The position numbers and the translations under genes are program-made. Positions 17,709-27,556 of a DNA stretch of 64,000 nt are shown in pieces (position 1 is the first letter of the stretch; every line of letters begins with the position of its first letter). Under the pieces are notes generated by a model, which was not told where the DNA came from, made no database searches, and worked only from the letters and a program-made list of their open reading frames with translations. Source of the DNA: Streptococcus dysgalactiae subsp. dysgalactiae (GTDB taxonomy: Bacteria > Bacillota > Bacilli > Lactobacillales > Streptococcaceae); assembly GCF_900459225.1 (NCBI RefSeq), contig NZ_UHFH01000003.1, forward strand, positions 1,908,001 to 1,972,000, given 5' to 3'.

Positions 17709-20333
17709 TTACTTAGTGGTCTTACGGAGTTTAACTCCTGCTAAACCAACTGCTGCTAACATCACCACGCCTGCTTTGAGAGCACGTTGCGTACTTTCAT
17801 CAAATTCTGAAGTCATATTGCTTGTGGTAGATGAACCTGCACCATATGATTTCTTGGTTGAGGTTTGCGTAACAGAAGAGGCTACTTTAGAAACAATAGC
17901 GTTTGTAGCAACCATTTCAGAGACTTGACCCACGAGGGCTTCCGCTACAAGGCTTGTGCTTTCAGCTGCCATTTTAGCCGACGCATCGAGTAGCTCTTTT
18001 CTTTCTTTAACCACTTCTTTCACAATAGAAGTTTTGTCCTCTTGGTCTGGAAGAAGAAATTCACGAGCATCCAAAATAGGAAGTCTTGGCGAGTCTGTCA
18101 ATTCAGTGATTCTCTCTTCTACCCAACGATCTTCTTTTTCCTGAACTAAAGTTCTTAGAAGAGTCAATTGATGCTCTGCTGTTGCAATAACTGCTGTTAA
18201 GCTAGCTTTCTGTGTTTGTAAACTTGAGAGATTTTCTTGAGCATTTGCCAAAGCTACTGATGTGGCTTCCAACTCCTGTTTAGTTTGGTCGATTTGTTTC
18301 AGCGCCAATTGAAGACGGTTTGGATTTGCTTTGAAATCACGCAAGGCTTCCAGGTTGGCTTTTTTTGTCATTAAAGCAGCAACTTTTGCTGAAGCTTTTG
18401 CTGCTGCTTCCTCCATATGATGAAGAGTGACTTTCGAAGCCGCCAATTGCGCCAATGACTGATCAAGTTTTGTTTGCAACGCCTCTAATTCTGTTTTTGC
18501 AGCCAACAATTTAGTTCGTAACGCACCCTTACTGTTACTCAATTGTTGCGTCATTTGGTGATTCAAGAGAGCTGAGCGATTCGTTGACTGTTCTACTTGC
18601 TCTTGCAACTGCATGATTTTTGCTTGCGCTGCAATGATTTCAGCTTCCTGATCAACAGCCTTTAAGCGGTTTTCTAATGATGCGATTTTCTCTTTAATTG
18701 TTGCAATGCCAGCGGACACTGTCGCTACTCTAGTTGAATAGTCGTGAGTGTCACCTGAAGCTGCAATTTGAGATTTGCTGAAGCGATTGTGGTCTACAAT
18801 ATTTGATTCTGGAAAAATGACAAAATGTTCATTTAATGATTCTACATTACTTGTTGAAAAACCAAGATAAACAGGCGCTTCCGGACGATGCTTATCCACA
18901 CGTAAGAAATTGACCGCATGGCCATAAGTATTCCCATGTAGATTATCAGTAAAGAGCATATACTTAATGCTATCATAGATGCCACGTTTAATTCCATTAA
19001 CCGTATGCACATCATTAAAAGCCCCTACGTTTTCGTACATATTATCGTCTCGTTGCACTAGACCCGTAGCAACAGCAGAGGCTTCGATAAGCGTTTTATC
19101 ATGAGGACCTACACCGTAGTGGCCCGCAGCGCCAGGTTGCCCATAAACGAACCAAGGCCTAACATTGCCGTGTGTTTGCTTGTAGCTAGTACTGAGTAAA
19201 CGAGCAAATTCTTGGGAACCGACTGTCACAACGACTGGAACTAAACCAAGTTGTTGACGCACACCATTAATCATGTGTGCTGCAAATTGGGCCAGTTCAT
19301 TTTGAACTTCTAGCGTGAGATTATCTGGATCAACAAAACGAGTGCGGTCAGCCGGAATGTCTACATACTGGTTTTGCCGGTCTCCTGGCGTTGCCTTAGC
19401 AATGATGGTATCTGCATGTTTACGGTAATAACTGTTGTAACTAGCAGAACCAATGTAACCACTCGCAGCTAACTTTTTAATCTCTTCAAAAGGATAGCTT
19501 TGCGGCGCTTGCATCTTATTTTGTCCAACAATGCTACTTTGCGCTGTTGGCGCTGTTATCTTTAGACCACTTAATTCCGCTTCCTTGTTTGCTAAGGCTG
19601 CTTTATTGATTGCTAAATCCTCAGTTATTTGTTGAGTCACTAACGTTTTCTGACTCGCTAAATCAGCTTTAGCTTTTTCCAACTCAGCCACAACCTTTTG
19701 AGTGCCATCACTTGCCGCTTGTGCTGCTGCAGAAATGGCTTGTGGTTTGCTAATCATGTCATTGAGCTTTGCCACTTCTTGCTCTGAATCAACGACCTGT
19801 TTCGTTAAGTTTTTCGCCTCTTCACTCTGACTTGCAATAGTAGCTTTTTGAGAAGCTAAAGCAGCAGCTTCAGCTTCTTGGCCTGTTTGTACCTCAGCAA
19901 GTTCTGCTTCAGTAGCTATGAGCTGGTCTTGATACGCTTGCGCTTCGGCAAGAAGGTTCTCTTCGCTGCTAGCAATGGTCTCGGTATAAACTGTCTGTGC
20001 CGTTGTCATGGCCGCTTCTTGTTCAGTCTTTTGGGCTTGTAGTTGTTCAACCTCTTTTTCTTTATCAGCAAGGCTAGCATTCACTTGCGCAAGTTCTGCT
20101 TTTTGTTGATTTAGATTAGTTTCAACGGCTTCAACAGTTGCCTTTGCCTCTTCAAAAGTTTCTGGTTTTGGAAGACTCTCTTCACTAGTATTACTTGCTT
20201 GAGCTCCCTCTGATGCCAAATCGTCTGCCTTAACCTGGTGGGACACACCGACACTGGCACCTAATAAAGCGATAGTCGATGTTAAGGCAATTTTTTGCTT
20301 AACTTGATTTGGCTTTGATTGTTCTAGGTCCAT
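17709..20333 (-). CDS. Surface exclusion protein of the PgrA/SEC10 type with coiled coils
   Basis: Large secreted or surface protein, 874 aa. A Gram-positive signal peptide (IALTSTIALLGASVGVSHQVKA, about 14-36) is followed by a long coiled coil (60-260, repeats of E/Q/K/A), a central globular CAP-like surface-exclusion domain (about 340-560, AAHMINGVRQQLG... GHAVNFLR), a second coiled coil (560-740), and a C-terminal hydrophobic segment plus KLRKTTK tail. No canonical LPXTG precedes that segment, so anchoring is uncertain. Its ATG overlaps the end of purR by 10 bp, with the ribosome site inside purR. Homologous in layout to the plasmid PrgA family and to S. pyogenes Spy0269 (from memory). Confidence 0.85.
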   Translation of the reverse strand: MDLEQSKPNQVKQKIALTSTIALLGASVGVSHQVKADDLASEGAQASNTSEESLPKPETFEEAKATVEAVETNLNQQKAELAQVNASLADKEKEVEQLQAQKTEQEAAMTTAQTVYTETIASSEENLLAEAQAYQDQLIATEAELAEVQTGQEAEAAALASQKATIASQSEEAKNLTKQVVDSEQEVAKLNDMISKPQAISAAAQAASDGTQKVVAELEKAKADLASQKTLVTQQITEDLAINKAALANKEAELSGLKITAPTAQSSIVGQNKMQAPQSYPFEEIKKLAASGYIGSASYNSYYRKHADTIIAKATPGDRQNQYVDIPADRTRFVDPDNLTLEVQNELAQFAAHMINGVRQQLGLVPVVVTVGSQEFARLLSTSYKQTHGNVRPWFVYGQPGAAGHYGVGPHDKTLIEASAVATGLVQRDDNMYENVGAFNDVHTVNGIKRGIYDSIKYMLFTDNLHGNTYGHAVNFLRVDKHRPEAPVYLGFSTSNVESLNEHFVIFPESNIVDHNRFSKSQIAASGDTHDYSTRVATVSAGIATIKEKIASLENRLKAVDQEAEIIAAQAKIMQLQEQVEQSTNRSALLNHQMTQQLSNSKGALRTKLLAAKTELEALQTKLDQSLAQLAASKVTLHHMEEAAAKASAKVAALMTKKANLEALRDFKANPNRLQLALKQIDQTKQELEATSVALANAQENLSSLQTQKASLTAVIATAEHQLTLLRTLVQEKEDRWVEERITELTDSPRLPILDAREFLLPDQEDKTSIVKEVVKERKELLDASAKMAAESTSLVAEALVGQVSEMVATNAIVSKVASSVTQTSTKKSYGAGSSTTSNMTSEFDESTQRALKAGVVMLAAVGLAGVKLRKTTK

Positions 20334-21172
20334 GCTCTCTCCTTTTCCCCTTTGTCTCGTTTATCAAAGATATTCCCAACTTCTACAACTACGTTATTGT
20401 TTTTGACATCAATCTCAGACACCTTTAGCAATGATTTAAATGCCATTTGTTCCCGCTCAGATTGGGCATTTTCTGCAAAAACAGCTACACCAACCAAGGT
20501 ACTATCAAATTCTGCTAGCAAACTAATCATCCCCGTAATCGTCCCGCCGCCTTTCAAAAAGTCATCCACAATCAACACACGACTATTTGGTTTCAAGCTC
20601 CGTTTGGACAAAAACATTTTTTCGATACGGTCACTCGAAGCACTGGCATAGTTGACAGAGACGGTAGAACCTTCTGTGATTTTCAAATCGCGTCTCACAA
20701 TGACAAAAGGAACATTCAAAATATTAGCAACAGCATTCGCCAGAGGCACTCCTTTAGTTGCAACTGTCATGACAGCGTCAATCTTTTGCCCTTTAAAGGC
20801 ATTGGCAATAATACGGCCTATGTTCTGTAAAATCTTAGGGGTGCTCAAAAGATCTGATAGGTAGATATAACCACCTGGTAAAATACGGTCGCTTTCTGAT
20901 AACCGTTGGCACAAATTTTCAACAATTGTGCGAGCTTCCACCTCTGAAATACTTGGCGTAAAAATCACACCACCACTAGCACCTGTTAGCGTATCAATCT
21001 CTCCAATATTGGCCTCTTCAAAGGCTTTTTTTATGATAGCAATGTCTTCTGAAATAGAAGATTTAGCTGCTTCATATTTGGTAGCAAAGGTGTTTAAACT
21101 GGTTAATTTATAAGGGTTGTTAATCAAGTAATTTGAAATTACAACCATACGTTCACTTCGTCTTAATTTCAT
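20324..21172 (-). CDS. purR: Purine biosynthesis regulator PurR (PRPP-binding)
   Basis: DNA-binding regulator of purine synthesis, 282 aa, Bacillus PurR type: N-terminal winged helix (KLRRSERMVVISNYLINNP, 2-20) and a phosphoribosyltransferase-like effector domain with the PRPP motif RVLIVDDFLKGGGT near 199-212. In lactic acid bacteria it acts mostly as an activator through PurBoxes. The stop codon overlaps the start of the surface exclusion gene, linking a housekeeping regulator and a surface protein in one message. Confidence 0.95.
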   Translation of the reverse strand: MKLRRSERMVVISNYLINNPYKLTSLNTFATKYEAAKSSISEDIAIIKKAFEEANIGEIDTLTGASGGVIFTPSISEVEARTIVENLCQRLSESDRILPGGYIYLSDLLSTPKILQNIGRIIANAFKGQKIDAVMTVATKGVPLANAVANILNVPFVIVRRDLKITEGSTVSVNYASASSDRIEKMFLSKRSLKPNSRVLIVDDFLKGGGTITGMISLLAEFDSTLVGVAVFAENAQSEREQMAFKSLLKVSEIDVKNNNVVVEVGNIFDKRDKGEKERAWT

Positions 21173-21201
21173 ATTTTCCCCATTTTCGTGTACTTTATCA
21201 T

Positions 21202-21207
21202 ATTATA
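21202..21207 (-). promoter_or_regulatory. purR promoter -10 element
   Basis: The minus strand reads TGGTATAAT (extended -10) about 30 bases before the purR ATG. No strong -35 element is seen. Confidence 0.6.
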
Positions 21208-21220
21208 CCATATTCTTCAT

Positions 21221-21252
21221 AAAAAACGAACATTCGATTAAGGAAATGTCCG
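21221..21252 (-). terminator. yhaM terminator
   Basis: On the minus strand CGGACATT pairs with AATGTTCG (one G-U) around a 10-nt loop, followed by TTTTTT, 20 bases after the yhaM stop. Confidence 0.75.
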
Positions 21253-21271
21253 CTTTTCTTCTTATTTAAAA

Positions 21272-22210
21272 TTAGTATTTAGGTTTATAGAAAGAACGAT
21301 TATCCATAGCAAAGATACGATTGGTCATTTCCCCCTCGCTAACGCGGTTAAGTGCCGTGGTCATCATCATCATGTTGGCATCAATGTTATCAATCATGTG
21401 AATAATTTCAGCTTCCATAATACGAGGACGAACGGGACTACCGTATTCTAATTGGCCGTGGTGACTCAAAATAACATGACGAAGAACAATCACTTCCTCC
21501 TTGCTGTCATCAATGTTGAGCTCAGCAATCACTTTAGTAATTTCCTCGTTAATCAAAGCAATGTGGCCAATCAGGTTACCACGAACCGTGTATTCTGTAT
21601 TATCTGGTCCTGTCAATTCCAATACTTTTGCAAGATCATGGAGCATAATACCCGCAAAAAGTAAACTTTTATCTAATTCAGGATAAATGTCACCGATACT
21701 ATCCGCCAATCTTATCATTGTCGCGGTATGATAGGCAAGCCCCGATTCAAAGGCATGATGATTGGTTTTAGCCGCTGGGTAAGTGTAAAATTCTTTATCA
21801 TATTTACGGTAGAGGGCTCTAACAATTCGTTGCCACGTTGCATTTTCAATTTTAAAGAGCATCTGTTCCAAATAGTCACGTACTTCTGTCACACTGACGG
21901 GTGCCTTTTCTTTGAAGTCTTTTGGATTATTGGGCTCCCCTGGGCGAACATTCCTCAATGTGATTTGATTGACTTGGGGAGTACCATTATAAACCTCTCG
22001 GCGCCCTTTCATAAAGACAATTTTACCAGCAGTGAATTCTTCCACATTATAAGGTTGGGCATCCCAAAGATTTCCTGAAATTTCGCCAGTGTCATCCTGA
22101 AAGGTAAGGTTAATAAAATCTTTCCCAGCTCTTGTTTTACGAACTTCCGCCGACTTAATGAGGTAAAAACCTTCAAAAAGCTGGTCTTTTTTCATTTGGT
22201 TAATTTTCAT
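21272..22210 (-). CDS. yhaM: 3'-5' exoribonuclease YhaM
   Basis: RNA 3'-end trimming nuclease, 312 aa. An N-terminal OB-fold (about 15-90, FINLTFQDDTGEISGNLWD) precedes an HD domain with HHAFESGLAYHTA near 152-164 and the HD pair in LLFAGIMLHDLAK near 184-196. In streptococci YhaM removes the last nucleotides of most transcripts (established). It overlaps the 3' end of rmuC by 11 bp. Also annotated cbf. Confidence 0.93.
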   Translation of the reverse strand: MKINQMKKDQLFEGFYLIKSAEVRKTRAGKDFINLTFQDDTGEISGNLWDAQPYNVEEFTAGKIVFMKGRREVYNGTPQVNQITLRNVRPGEPNNPKDFKEKAPVSVTEVRDYLEQMLFKIENATWQRIVRALYRKYDKEFYTYPAAKTNHHAFESGLAYHTATMIRLADSIGDIYPELDKSLLFAGIMLHDLAKVLELTGPDNTEYTVRGNLIGHIALINEEITKVIAELNIDDSKEEVIVLRHVILSHHGQLEYGSPVRPRIMEAEIIHMIDNIDANMMMMTTALNRVSEGEMTNRIFAMDNRSFYKPKY

Positions 22211-23471
22211 TGTTTTCCTCTTCTAATAGGGGCATGTTTAAGAGAGATGCTGTTGCTTGGTCTTGATAGGTTTCAATCGTATTTAGAGCACGAACAATAG
22301 CATTTGTCCTTGTTGAAATGAGTTGTTCCAGGGTATTATTAGCGGTATTCATTTGTTTTTGGGCTTTAACTAATAAACCTCCAAATTTATCGAATTCCAA
22401 TTTGACATTTCCCAAGATTTTACTGATATCATCAGCATTTTTTTGAATATTGAGGGTTTTGAAGCCAACAGACAAGGAATTCAACAGAGCAGACAAGGTT
22501 GATGGGCCTGCAACCACGATATTTTCTTCCCGACGAAGGCTATCAAAGAAAGCAGCATTTCTGACCACTTCTGAATACAGACCTTCGGTTGGTAAAAACA
22601 TAATACCAAAATTGGTGGTCTCTGGAGGATTCAGATACTTTTTACGAATATCTTTGGCAAAACGCTTAATGGCTGCTAACAAAGCTTTTCGGCTATTTTC
22701 AATAGCTAATTTGTCTCCAAGTTCGTAAGCATCTTCTAAACGGTAATAATCTTCAAGAGGGAATTTGGAATCAATTGGGAGGTAAATGTAATCTCCCTGA
22801 CCATTTCCAGGTAGCTTAATCGCATATTCTACTCGTTCAGTAGAGCCACTAATCGTCACAAATTCTCTTTCATACTGGTGAGACGTCATAATATCCTCAA
22901 TAATTTGACCCAGTTGAAGTTCACCAAGGATTCCTCGAGTTTTGGTATTGGACAAGACTTTATTGAGGGTGCCTACATCTTGAGCCACAGTACGCATTTC
23001 TCCTAATCCTTTATTCACACTTTCTAGTTGCTTGGAAACCGAATCAAAGGAGGCATGCAGACGATTCTTTAGGGTCTCTTCTAATTTTTCTTCGACTGTT
23101 TGACGCATCTCTTCCAAACGTTTTTCGTTGGATTCTTGCATATTTTTGAGCGACTGGTTAACTTGCTGGTTAATCACTTCTAAGCGTTGGTCAGACCGGT
23201 CCCTACTGTCAGACAAACTACGGTGCAAGACGTCACGAATCTCTGTGAATTGTTGATAAAGATCGGTTTGCTGTCTGGTCATCAGACTGGTTACTTCCAA
23301 TAACTGTTGCTTATTGGCAGTGTCCAACTGATAAGTCATTTGGTCAGACAAATTATCCGCATTGCTCTCTAAGGTTTGAGAAAGGTGGTCTTGAAGACGA
23401 TTTAGCTTTATCAGTAAATAGATGCCTAAGCCCACAAGAACCAGCACCAAAACAAACATTATCAGGTCCAT
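22200..23471 (-). CDS. rmuC: DNA recombination protein RmuC family
   Basis: About 423 aa from the ATG at 23469-23471, which has GGAG upstream; the longer in-frame form overlaps the upstream gene without support. One N-terminal membrane helix (MDLIMFVLVLVLVGLGIYLLI), a long coiled coil (30-150), and the RmuC nuclease-like domain (about 165-400, GDYIYLPIDSKFPLEDY, FLPTEGLYSEV). The family limits inversions at short inverted repeats in E. coli. It follows the thiamine pyrophosphokinase gene by one base and overlaps yhaM. Confidence 0.92.
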   Translation of the reverse strand: MDLIMFVLVLVLVGLGIYLLIKLNRLQDHLSQTLESNADNLSDQMTYQLDTANKQQLLEVTSLMTRQQTDLYQQFTEIRDVLHRSLSDSRDRSDQRLEVINQQVNQSLKNMQESNEKRLEEMRQTVEEKLEETLKNRLHASFDSVSKQLESVNKGLGEMRTVAQDVGTLNKVLSNTKTRGILGELQLGQIIEDIMTSHQYEREFVTISGSTERVEYAIKLPGNGQGDYIYLPIDSKFPLEDYYRLEDAYELGDKLAIENSRKALLAAIKRFAKDIRKKYLNPPETTNFGIMFLPTEGLYSEVVRNAAFFDSLRREENIVVAGPSTLSALLNSLSVGFKTLNIQKNADDISKILGNVKLEFDKFGGLLVKAQKQMNTANNTLEQLISTRTNAIVRALNTIETYQDQATASLLNMPLLEEENNEN

Positions 23472-23472
23472 A

Positions 23473-24105
23473 TTAACTCCGATCTTTACTTTGAATGATA
23501 ATAAGGTAGCCACTTGGCAAGTAGACCGTAATGGGTCGTTGGGTAAAAGCATTGCTTGAATAGATTTTCTTTTTGAAAAAGTTGGCCTGAGTTAACTCAA
23601 ACTTGGCACCTGTAATGGTCAAATCTGCTTCCCCTTCTGCCATGAACGCAACATAGGTCATTCCTTCCTCTTGATGAATGAGGTGTCGACCTGCCGGGCG
23701 ATACGTCAGAAGATTTTGCTGATCCCGCAGAGTGACTTGGCTCATAAAAGAAGCAATATCAGGGTCACTTGGTAAAAAAATATTAGATAAGAGGTGGTCC
23801 ATTCTCCCACCAAACGCACCAAAAATGGTCACTTCCGCCTCAGGAAAACGAGCAAAGACCGCTTTAAGAGCTAATTCAGTATCGGTATCATTTTTTTCTG
23901 GATTAGCAGTGATGAGAAGCCCTGCCTTCTCTTTTATATCCGTAAATGCTTCTTGGGAAACCGAATCAAAATCACCAACAGCCATATTCAAAGGAAGCCC
24001 ATTTTCCAATAAAAACAGGCTCCCACTATCAATACCGACAAAATAATCAAACTCGCGGGTGAAATAAGAAAGATCTCCCCCAGAAAAGAGGGCTACTTTA
24101 GTCAT
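23473..24105 (-). CDS. thiN: Thiamine pyrophosphokinase
   Basis: Makes thiamine diphosphate from thiamine and ATP; 210 aa, the usual size. Motifs VGIDSGSLFLLENGLP and AVGDFDSVS near 22-50, NDTDTELALKAV near 72-84, and GAFGGRMDHLLSN near 97-109 are diagnostic. It overlaps rpe by 8 bp and lies in the conserved rsgA-rpe-thiN-rmuC run found in streptococci. Confidence 0.93.
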   Translation of the reverse strand: MTKVALFSGGDLSYFTREFDYFVGIDSGSLFLLENGLPLNMAVGDFDSVSQEAFTDIKEKAGLLITANPEKNDTDTELALKAVFARFPEAEVTIFGAFGGRMDHLLSNIFLPSDPDIASFMSQVTLRDQQNLLTYRPAGRHLIHQEEGMTYVAFMAEGEADLTITGAKFELTQANFFKKKIYSSNAFTQRPITVYLPSGYLIIIQSKDRS

Positions 24106-24760
24106 GTAGGGCCGTCCTTAGAGTCTGCACTTGGCTCACCAAGTCACTAGCTTTGAAAAGATAAGACCCAGCTACAAAAACATTAGCTCCTGCTTCATAA
24201 CAAGCACGAATGGTCTTATTGTCTACTCCTCCATCAACCTCAATGTCAAAAGCTAAACCTTTTTCATCACGCCATTTAGCCAACGTAGCAACTTTTTCCA
24301 AGCACTCTGGGATAAAGGCCTGTCCACCAAATCCTGGGTTTACTGTCATAATGAGGACTTGATCAACTAGGTCAAGCAGAGGTTCTAGGGCAGTTATTGG
24401 AGTTCCGGGATTAATCACCACCCCCGCTTTCATGCCAGCTGCTTTGATTTTTTGAAGGGCTCCATGAATATGACGAGTACTTTCTGTGTGAATGGTCATG
24501 ATATCAGCACCAGCTTGTGCAAAAGCCTCAACATAGCGTTCAGGATCAACCACCATTAGATGGCAATCAAAAACCAATTTACTGTGCTTTCTCATACTTG
24601 CCACAACATCTGCACCAAAACTGATATTAGGAACAAATTGACCGTCCATAATGTCAATGTGAACGTATTCGGCATCTGTTTCTTCAATACGAGCTAGCTC
24701 AGAAGCAAAATTAGCATAATCAGCCGCTAGAATAGATGGGGCAATTTTTAGAGTTGACAT
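24098..24760 (-). CDS. rpe: Ribulose-phosphate 3-epimerase
   Basis: Pentose phosphate enzyme interconverting ribulose-5-P and xylulose-5-P; 220 aa TIM barrel. N-terminal KIAPSILAADYANF, catalytic Asp in HIDIMDGQFVPN near 34-45, metal-binding His in DCHLMV, MTVNPGFGGQ near 138-147, and the second Asp in IEVDGGV. It lies 9 bases after rsgA and overlaps thiN. Confidence 0.96.
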   Translation of the reverse strand: MSTLKIAPSILAADYANFASELARIEETDAEYVHIDIMDGQFVPNISFGADVVASMRKHSKLVFDCHLMVVDPERYVEAFAQAGADIMTIHTESTRHIHGALQKIKAAGMKAGVVINPGTPITALEPLLDLVDQVLIMTVNPGFGGQAFIPECLEKVATLAKWRDEKGLAFDIEVDGGVDNKTIRACYEAGANVFVAGSYLFKASDLVSQVQTLRTALHD

Positions 24761-24769
24761 GGAAAATTC

Positions 24770-25642
24770 CTACTTTCTTTTGATAACTTTTTTATATGTT
24801 TCACGACGGTTTTCAATTTCACTGAGAAATTGCAGGTAATGCTCATAACGAACCGGCCACAACTCTCCCGTTTCAAGCGCTACCTTGACAGCACACCTGG
24901 GTTCGTGGGTATGGGTACAGGATCTAAACTTACACTCATGGCTCAGCCGGCGCAGCTCTGGAAAGGATTCGTTCAAATCTTCAGCATTATCAATATCATA
25001 GTCTAATGATGAGAAACCTGGCGTATCCGCAATTTTTCCACCATGGGTATTGTAAAAGCTAACAGCTCGGGTGGTGTGACGACCACGCCCTAGACTATCT
25101 GAGATTTCTCCTGTTTCAAGAGCCAATTCGGGGGCGATTCGATTGAGAAGGGTTGATTTTCCAACACCTGTTTGTCCCATAAAGACGGTAATTTTATCAG
25201 CTAGCAAAGACAACAATTCCTCAAGACTGGTCACAAAATCGTAGCCGATTGCCTGATACTGTCGACCAATAGCTTCAATCTCCTCGGGACTATCTAATAA
25301 GTCCATCTTAGAGATATAAATCACCGGATGAATGGCTTTGTGTTCAAGCAAGATGAGAAAGCGGTCTAGGAGATTGCTGTTAAATTCTGGTTCTTTAGCA
25401 GACATAATAACCACCGCTTGGTCAATATTGACAATAGGTGGTCGGACCAAACTGTTTTTACGAGGATGAATCGCTAAAATATAACCTTCAGAGTTATCCT
25501 CTGCTGAGAAATCTACGATATCTCCAACATAAGGTGTCTCACCGCGCTTCCTAAAATTACCACGCGCTCGCGTCTGATATACCTGTCCTTCTGACTCCAC
25601 GTAATAAAAACCAGCCAGAGATTTAATGATTTTGCCTTGCAA
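24770..25642 (-). CDS. rsgA: Ribosome small-subunit GTPase RsgA
   Basis: Circularly permuted GTPase acting in late 30S assembly; 290 aa. OB-fold (1-65), G4-like SKMD near 110, G1 GQTGVGKST near 168-176, G3 DTPGFSS near 211-217, and a C-terminal zinc site from Cys/His in [16 protein letters not shown] near 240-255. First gene of the rsgA-rpe-thiN-rmuC-yhaM run. Confidence 0.95.
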   Translation of the reverse strand: MQGKIIKSLAGFYYVESEGQVYQTRARGNFRKRGETPYVGDIVDFSAEDNSEGYILAIHPRKNSLVRPPIVNIDQAVVIMSAKEPEFNSNLLDRFLILLEHKAIHPVIYISKMDLLDSPEEIEAIGRQYQAIGYDFVTSLEELLSLLADKITVFMGQTGVGKSTLLNRIAPELALETGEISDSLGRGRHTTRAVSFYNTHGGKIADTPGFSSLDYDIDNAEDLNESFPELRRLSHECKFRSCTHTHEPRCAVKVALETGELWPVRYEHYLQFLSEIENRRETYKKVIKRK

Positions 25643-26000
25643 CTGTGCTCCTTTGCCCTACTATAATATCTCTATTATATCAGAAAAACGCTCCCAAATC
25701 AGCATTTGACTCTAAGTTTCGCTTGTCTTAAAGACTTTACAATGTTCTCTCTCCACTCGCAATCGTTTTAGCTTTTTCAGAGCCCATCACTTCAAGACAA
25801 AGATTTTGCTCTTCCTTTGCTTTTGTGTTATAGTTCTCTAGGTAACTATTTTGTTTTCTGAAAATACAATGTTTCACCAAATCAGGTTTAAGCCATGAAA
25901 AAGCTTGAAATAGCATTGGCCAATAAAAATCCCCCTTGCAGTACATCTCTGATATGTACTGCAAGGGGTTTTCTTATGATTTCAACTAACTGAGAGGTTT
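25643..26000. other. 358-bp intergenic region between rsgA and ksgA
   Basis: It contains the ksgA terminator at its right end and must hold the rsgA promoter at its left end. A 75-codon open frame on the minus strand (25737-25964) starts inside the terminator, has no ribosome site and resembles nothing I know; I do not call it a gene. Confidence 0.5.
25933..25970 (-). terminator. ksgA terminator
   Basis: On the minus strand CCCCTTGCAGTACAT pairs with ATGTACTGCAAGGGG around a short loop, followed by ATTTTTA. It starts about 30 bases after the ksgA stop. The unusually long 15-bp stem is perfect and, with A/T flanks on both sides, may work in both directions. Confidence 0.88.
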
Positions 26001-26873
26001 TTATAATCCAACTTCTTTTAACGCATCAGCTAATTTGCCAAAATCTTGAATCGACAAGGCCTCACCACGAATAGAAGGCTTGATATTTGCTAGTGCCAGA
26101 CCTTTTTCAAGTTTGGCCTTGATGTCTTCAGACTTGCCAAAATGGCTAGTCAAGTTATTCCACAAAGTCTTGCGACGATGGACAAAACTGAGACGAGACA
26201 CTCTGAAAAAGAAATCTTCGTTCTTAACCTCAATCAAAGGCTGGTCGCGACGTACCATTTTGAGGATAGCACTATCGACGTTTGGCGCAGGTACAAAGAC
26301 GGTTCGCGGCACGATGAAGGCAACCTTGGCAGCCATGTAATACTGCACCGCAATGGACAAGGACCCGTAAGCTTTAGTGTTTGGCTCCGCGGAAATACGA
26401 TCTGCCACTTCACGCTGCATCATGACTACAAACTCTTGGAATGGAATTTTGCTCTCAATCAAGTGCATGAGAATAGGCGTTGTGATGTAGTAAGGCAGGT
26501 TAGCCACCACCTTGATGGGCAAATCAGGATTTTTAAACTGCTTGATTTGGGTCTGCAAATCAGCTTTCAAAATATCTTGATTGACCACCTGCACATTATC
26601 AAAATCGCGCAAGGTATCTGCCAAAATAGGCACCAAACGGTCATCAATTTCAAAAGCCATCACTTCGGCAGCATTTTCTGCCAAAAATTCCGTCAAAGCC
26701 CCAATTCCAGGACCAATTTCGATAACGTTGACATTCTGATCAATCTCAGCCGTATCAACGATTTTCTGTAAAATATTGGTATCGGTCAAAAAGTTCTGAC
26801 CGAAAGATTTCTTAAAGGTAAATCCGTGACGGTCAAGGACAGCCTTGGTCACGCTATAATCTGCAATTCTCAT
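26001..26873 (-). CDS. ksgA: 16S rRNA (adenine1518-N6/adenine1519-N6) dimethyltransferase
   Basis: RNA methyltransferase modifying the two 3'-terminal adenines of 16S rRNA as a late assembly checkpoint; 290 aa from the ATG at 26871-26873 (AGAAGAG upstream); a GTG 24 bases further upstream is less likely. SAM motif [13 protein letters not shown], catalytic NLPYYITTP, and N-terminal [11 protein letters not shown] are all typical. It follows rnmV after 113 bp. Confidence 0.95.
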   Translation of the reverse strand: MRIADYSVTKAVLDRHGFTFKKSFGQNFLTDTNILQKIVDTAEIDQNVNVIEIGPGIGALTEFLAENAAEVMAFEIDDRLVPILADTLRDFDNVQVVNQDILKADLQTQIKQFKNPDLPIKVVANLPYYITTPILMHLIESKIPFQEFVVMMQREVADRISAEPNTKAYGSLSIAVQYYMAAKVAFIVPRTVFVPAPNVDSAILKMVRRDQPLIEVKNEDFFFRVSRLSFVHRRKTLWNNLTSHFGKSEDIKAKLEKGLALANIKPSIRGEALSIQDFGKLADALKEVGL

Positions 26874-26986
26874 ATATTCTCTTCTTTTTATGATCACTTT
26901 CTTTTTGACATTCGAACCACTAGCCTAGACTTTATTGCCAAGACACGCCATTCAGTTAATGGAGCTATTATATTCCGTAGTACTCT

Positions 26987-27556
26987 TTATCCCTCATACG
27001 TCTCCATCACTTCTTCCACTTCTACTAGGGTAATGCCAAATAATTCGAGGCGTTTGATCAATTGTTTGCCGTTGGCATAACCGATGCGGAGCTTTTCACC
27101 CAAGTATTCCCTGCGTTTGCGGCTATCTGCCGTCATTAAAAGACCTAGACGAATCAGGTCTGTTTGACGAATGTCAAAATAAGACTCATCATCATATTGC
27201 TGAGTGACTTTCGCAAGTGCCTTTTGAAGAGCCTCAAAGCTGGCATGTTCAACACCTAAAGAACGGCCCTTACTCTTAGAACTTGGAACCGTCTCGTTTC
27301 GGTTTAAAAAGGCGTGACGAGCTGTTGGCACAGCTGCCATAATGAGCTTACGAATGCGCTCACCATTATAATCTGGGTCTGTCAAAACGATGACACCACG
27401 CAAATCGTTTAGGCGATTGATTCGTTCTAAATCTTCCTCGGTGATAGCAGAGCCTCTGGTCTCGTAGGTGTCCACATTGTAAAAACGACGTAGGTTAGCC
27501 GTGTCGTCCTTGCCTTCTACAACAAGAACCTCTTGAATATTAATTTTTTCAGTCAA
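26987..27556 (-). CDS. rnmV: Ribonuclease M5
   Basis: Toprim-domain nuclease maturing 5S rRNA; about 189 aa. I choose the TTG at 27554-27556 because the frame then starts (M)TEKINIQEVLVVEGKDD as in relatives, and it overlaps the tatD stop; the frame is open further upstream, but that part lies within tatD. Toprim motifs VVEGKDD near 11-17 and TDPDYNGERIRK near 61-72 are present. tatD-rnmV-ksgA is a conserved Firmicute cluster. Confidence 0.92.
   Translation of the reverse strand: MTEKINIQEVLVVEGKDDTANLRRFYNVDTYETRGSAITEEDLERINRLNDLRGVIVLTDPDYNGERIRKLIMAAVPTARHAFLNRNETVPSSKSKGRSLGVEHASFEALQKALAKVTQQYDDESYFDIRQTDLIRLGLLMTADSRKRREYLGEKLRIGYANGKQLIKRLELFGITLVEVEEVMETYEG

Noticed and set aside
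21226..21235. CGAACATTCG resembling a PurBox upstream of purR
   Set aside because: It forms one arm of the yhaM terminator and there is no second PurBox at the usual spacing.
25737..25964. 75-codon open frame on the minus strand between ksgA and rsgA
   Set aside because: It starts within the ksgA terminator, has no ribosome site and no known similarity.
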